Shown piece after piece: positions 6,313-7,870 of a stretch of 7,870 bases of DNA. The notes beneath the pieces were generated by a model. It had not been told where the DNA came from. It ran no database searches and saw only the letters and a program-made list of their open reading frames with translations. This DNA comes from JBFLYE01 sp040756715 [NCBI: bacterium] (GTDB lineage: Bacteria; UBA9089; UBA9088), in contig JBFLYE010000206.1 of the NCBI GenBank assembly GCA_040756715.1, positions 1 through 7,870 on the forward strand, given 5' to 3'. Each line of letters starts with the position of its first letter. The stretch's first letter is position 1. The position numbers and the translations under genes are program-made.

Positions 6313-6318
6313 CCTCCC
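6313..6318 (-). promoter_or_regulatory. Strong Shine-Dalgarno of rplU
   Basis: GGGAGG (6318-6313) lies 5 nt before the rplU ATG, inside TAGGGAGGAAAAG. It is the only clear ribosome binding site in the window and it fixes the rplU start. The other starts are either ATGA-coupled or appear leaderless. No convincing rplU promoter was seen between 6319 and 6381. Confidence 0.85.
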
Positions 6319-6347
6319 TATATTTTTATAAAATCTTTACCTTTTTT

Positions 6348-6381
6348 ATTCCGCATTCCGCAATCCGCATTCCGCATTTCC
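6348..6381. repeat. Heptamer tandem repeat ATTCCGC between pilU and rplU
   Basis: Plus-strand units are ATTCCGC (6348-6354), ATTCCGC (6355-6361), AATCCGC (6362-6368) and ATTCCGC (6369-6375), followed by a decayed ATTTCC (6376-6381). The array directly abuts the pilU stop codon (6384-6382) and is about 40 bp upstream of rplU. It has no hairpin potential of note and is not a terminator. It looks slippage-prone, so copy number may vary between strains. Confidence 0.85.
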
Positions 6382-7449
6382 TTATACCAGCCCCTTCATC
6401 TTAAGCCTCATATCATTTGGACTGTCAGAATAGCGAAGGGCATCCTCCTGGGTTATCTTTCCTTGATTATAAAGGTCATATATTGCCTGGTCAAAGGATT
6501 GACAACCCTCATTCCTTCCTCCCTCAATGGCTGACTTAAGCTCACCTCCTATCTGACCCCTTCTGATAAGCTCCTTTATCCTTGGGGTGCAAAGCATAAT
6601 CTCAATTGCGGCAACCCTTTTTTTATCAATCCCAGGGATAAGCCTCTGGGAGATTACCGCCTTAAGATTCAATGATAAGGCAAGGAATATCTGAGGATGC
6701 ATCTCATCAGGAAAGAAATTTATTATCCTTTCCATTGTCTGATTGGCATTGGTTGAATGCAGGGTTGATAAAACAAGGTGGCCTGTCTCTGCATAGTAAA
6801 GGGATGAAGATACAGTTTCAAGATCCCTCATCTCGCCGATAAGAATGACCTCGGGTGCCTGACGCAATGCATTCTTTAAGGCAGATGAAAAGGAATGTGT
6901 ATCTATGCCAACCTCCCTCTGGCTTACCACCCCTTTTTTATCCATATGGACAAACTCTATGGGGTCTTCAATGGTGATAATATGTCCTGTCCTATTCTCA
7001 TTCCTGTAGTCAATTAGTGCGGCTAGGGTGGTTGATTTTCCAGAGCCGGTTGCTCCGGTAACCAAAACAAGACCCCTTGGTGTTAAGGCAATCTCCTTAA
7101 AAATAGAGGGTAGATTAAGGTCTTCTAAGGTTGCAATCTGAAGCTTTATCTGGCGAAAGACAATAGCAACCGATTCCCTTTGTCTATAGACATTTACCCT
7201 AAACCTTACCCCAGGAAGGTGATAAGCACAGTTAAGCTCTTTCTCCCTTTCAAATTCCTTCTTTTGCTCATCGGTCATAATGGAATAAGCAAGCCGCTCT
7301 GTATCCTCAGGGGTTAATTTTTCCATCTTTGCCGGAAGGGTGGCTCCTTCTATCTTATACATTGGAGGAGAACCTGTTTTAATGTATAGGTCGGATGCAT
7401 TTGTTTCTACCATTTTTTCAAGCATCTGGTCAATACTCATTGTAATCAT
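6382..7449 (-). CDS. pilU: PilU/PilT-family type IV pilus retraction ATPase
   Basis: Cytoplasmic hexameric ATPase of the type IV pilus machine. Numbered from ATG 7449 (355 aa): an N-terminal PAS-like region with NASDLYIKTGSPP, Walker A GATGSGKST (132-140), Asp box TIEDPIEF (159-166), Walker B VILIGEMRD (201-209) and His box GHLVLSTLH (223-231). The C-terminal QSFDQAIYDLYNQGKIT and ALRYSDSPNDMRL strongly resemble PilU, and the PilT hallmark AIRNLI is absent. I therefore prefer PilU over PilT. The frame also extends upstream to a TTG at 7485, but that TTG coincides with a -35 box. The first ATG past the predicted start site is 7449; ATG 7440 (MSIDQML) is equally possible. It is divergent from trxB. 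No other pilus gene is in the window. The alternative is a generic PilT-like GspE-superfamily ATPase. Confidence 0.92.
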   Translation of the reverse strand: MITMSIDQMLEKMVETNASDLYIKTGSPPMYKIEGATLPAKMEKLTPEDTERLAYSIMTDEQKKEFEREKELNCAYHLPGVRFRVNVYRQRESVAIVFRQIKLQIATLEDLNLPSIFKEIALTPRGLVLVTGATGSGKSTTLAALIDYRNENRTGHIITIEDPIEFVHMDKKGVVSQREVGIDTHSFSSALKNALRQAPEVILIGEMRDLETVSSSLYYAETGHLVLSTLHSTNANQTMERIINFFPDEMHPQIFLALSLNLKAVISQRLIPGIDKKRVAAIEIMLCTPRIKELIRRGQIGGELKSAIEGGRNEGCQSFDQAIYDLYNQGKITQEDALRYSDSPNDMRLKMKGLV

Positions 7450-7455
7450 AGCAAA

Positions 7456-7485
7456 AATATAATTTATTTCTGTAGCATAAGTCAA
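7456..7485 (-). promoter_or_regulatory. Predicted pilU promoter, leaderless arrangement
   Basis: TTGACT (7485-7480), an 18-bp spacer, then TATATT (7461-7456). Both hexamers are 5/6 of the sigma-70 consensus. The ATG at 7449 lies 6 nt after the -10, so the transcript should begin at or next to it, or about 9 nt before the ATG at 7440. No Shine-Dalgarno precedes either ATG, in keeping with a leaderless mRNA. Confidence 0.6.
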
Positions 7486-7495
7486 GTTTTTGTGC

Positions 7496-7525
7496 TTGAA
7501 ACCAAATTCTTGTTAAGTATATAAT
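7496..7525 (+). promoter_or_regulatory. Predicted trxB promoter, leaderless arrangement
   Basis: TTGAAA (7496-7501), an 18-bp spacer, then a perfect TATAAT (7520-7525). The ATG at 7534 begins 8 nt later, so the predicted transcript starts at or within about 2 nt of the ATG. There is no Shine-Dalgarno in ATTTCAAA. Only 10 bp separate its -35 from the -35 of the divergent pilU promoter, so a shared regulator could affect both genes. Confidence 0.65.
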
Positions 7526-7533
7526 ATTTCAAA

Positions 7534-7870
7534 ATGGAGCTTATCATCATTGGTTCTGGTCCAGCAGGATTATCAGCAGGGCTTTATGGAAAAAGGCTGG
7601 GCATTTCCTGCTTGATTATAGAAGGAAAAAACCCCTCCCTTGCAACCCTTACAGAAAAGCTAGAAAATATCCCAGGAGTTCCAAAAATCTCAGGGTTTGA
7701 TTTTATAAATAACCTTAAGGAGCAAGTGAAATCATTTGGTGTCTCTATTATTCCTTCTGATTGCAAAGGAATTATAGAAAAAGATGGTCTATTTGAGGTT
7801 CATTGTGATGACAAATTTTACACAGCCCAGAGCATAATTATTGCAACGGGTGCATCTCTTAAAAGGCTAA
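7534..7870 (+). CDS. trxB: Thioredoxin reductase-like FAD/NAD(P)-dependent oxidoreductase, N-terminal part (runs off right edge)
   Basis: Only the first 112 codons are present. The product opens with a beta-strand and the FAD-binding GSGPAG (7-12). ENIPGVPKISGFDF (44-57) follows, matching the ENxPG region of TrxB, and then IIIATGAS (101-108), the second FAD-fold motif. TrxB proteins usually have GGQ before that ENxPG region; here it reads GKNPSLATLTEKLENIPG, with no GGQ. This may place the protein among TrxB-like proteins, such as ferredoxin- or flavin-dependent variants. The CxxC active site and the NAD(P) motif lie beyond the window, so the electron donor and acceptor cannot be named. The start ATG 7534 is chosen because the family begins right before the GxGPAG strand and because of the promoter position. 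Confidence 0.85.
   Translation, partial: MELIIIGSGPAGLSAGLYGKRLGISCLIIEGKNPSLATLTEKLENIPGVPKISGFDFINNLKEQVKSFGVSIIPSDCKGIIEKDGLFEVHCDDKFYTAQSIIIATGASLKRL

Noticed and set aside
6348-6381. CRISPR-like array at ATTCCGC repeats
   Set aside because: Units are 7 bp with no spacers and no cas genes are present.
6265-6534. Plus-strand open frame across the pilU/rplU gap
   Set aside because: It crosses the ATTCCGC array and lies antisense to both genes; low-complexity translation.
7584-7766. Minus-strand open frame inside trxB
   Set aside because: It is antisense to the FAD-binding domain of trxB, with no start signal.

Overview
The window reads as a low-GC (by eye, not computed) bacterial chromosome fragment, probably from an uncultured lineage. 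The bacterial markers are ribosomal protein L21, a PilU-type pilus retraction ATPase, a bacterial tRNA, ArgH and ThrC. The gene that stands out is a class II aminoacyl-tRNA synthetase at 4331-5764. I read it as O-phosphoseryl-tRNA(Cys) synthetase (SepRS), an enzyme best known from methanogenic archaea and reported in only a few bacterial groups. The phylum cannot be fixed from this window.

Layout. Positions 1-1499 (minus) hold the 3' part of a large secreted-type protein: right-handed beta-helix, an IPT/TIG-like domain and the start of a DUF11-like domain. It lacks a normal N-terminus and is broken by two single-base homopolymer frameshifts. Positions 1500-1842 hold no recognisable gene, only short repeats and palindromes. 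Positions 1843-5764 (minus) are a compact operon transcribed sepS-thrC-argH, with each junction a 4-bp ATGA overlap. Positions 5765-5933 hold a nested palindromic spacer whose far edge is a partial copy of the tRNA 3' end. Positions 5934-6007 are a CAU-anticodon tRNA, most likely tRNA-Ile2. Its 5' half overlaps the end of rplU (5969-6307), so that the only in-frame rplU stop codon lies in the tRNA anticodon loop. A pilU-like gene (6382-7449, minus) and a truncated thioredoxin-reductase-like gene (7534 to the right edge, plus) are divergently transcribed from a short shared region.

How the genes fit together. SepRS would charge tRNA-Cys with phosphoserine; a partner enzyme (SepCysS), not in this window, would convert it to Cys-tRNA. 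Co-transcription with threonine and arginine biosynthesis genes suggests an amino-acid supply operon. A second theme is leaderless transcription: sepS, pilU and trxB each have a promoter-like -35/-10 pair ending 6-9 nt before the ATG and no Shine-Dalgarno, whereas rplU has a strong one. A third theme is short low-complexity repeat blocks of different kinds at gene junctions. One has been captured in frame as the N-terminus of ThrC.
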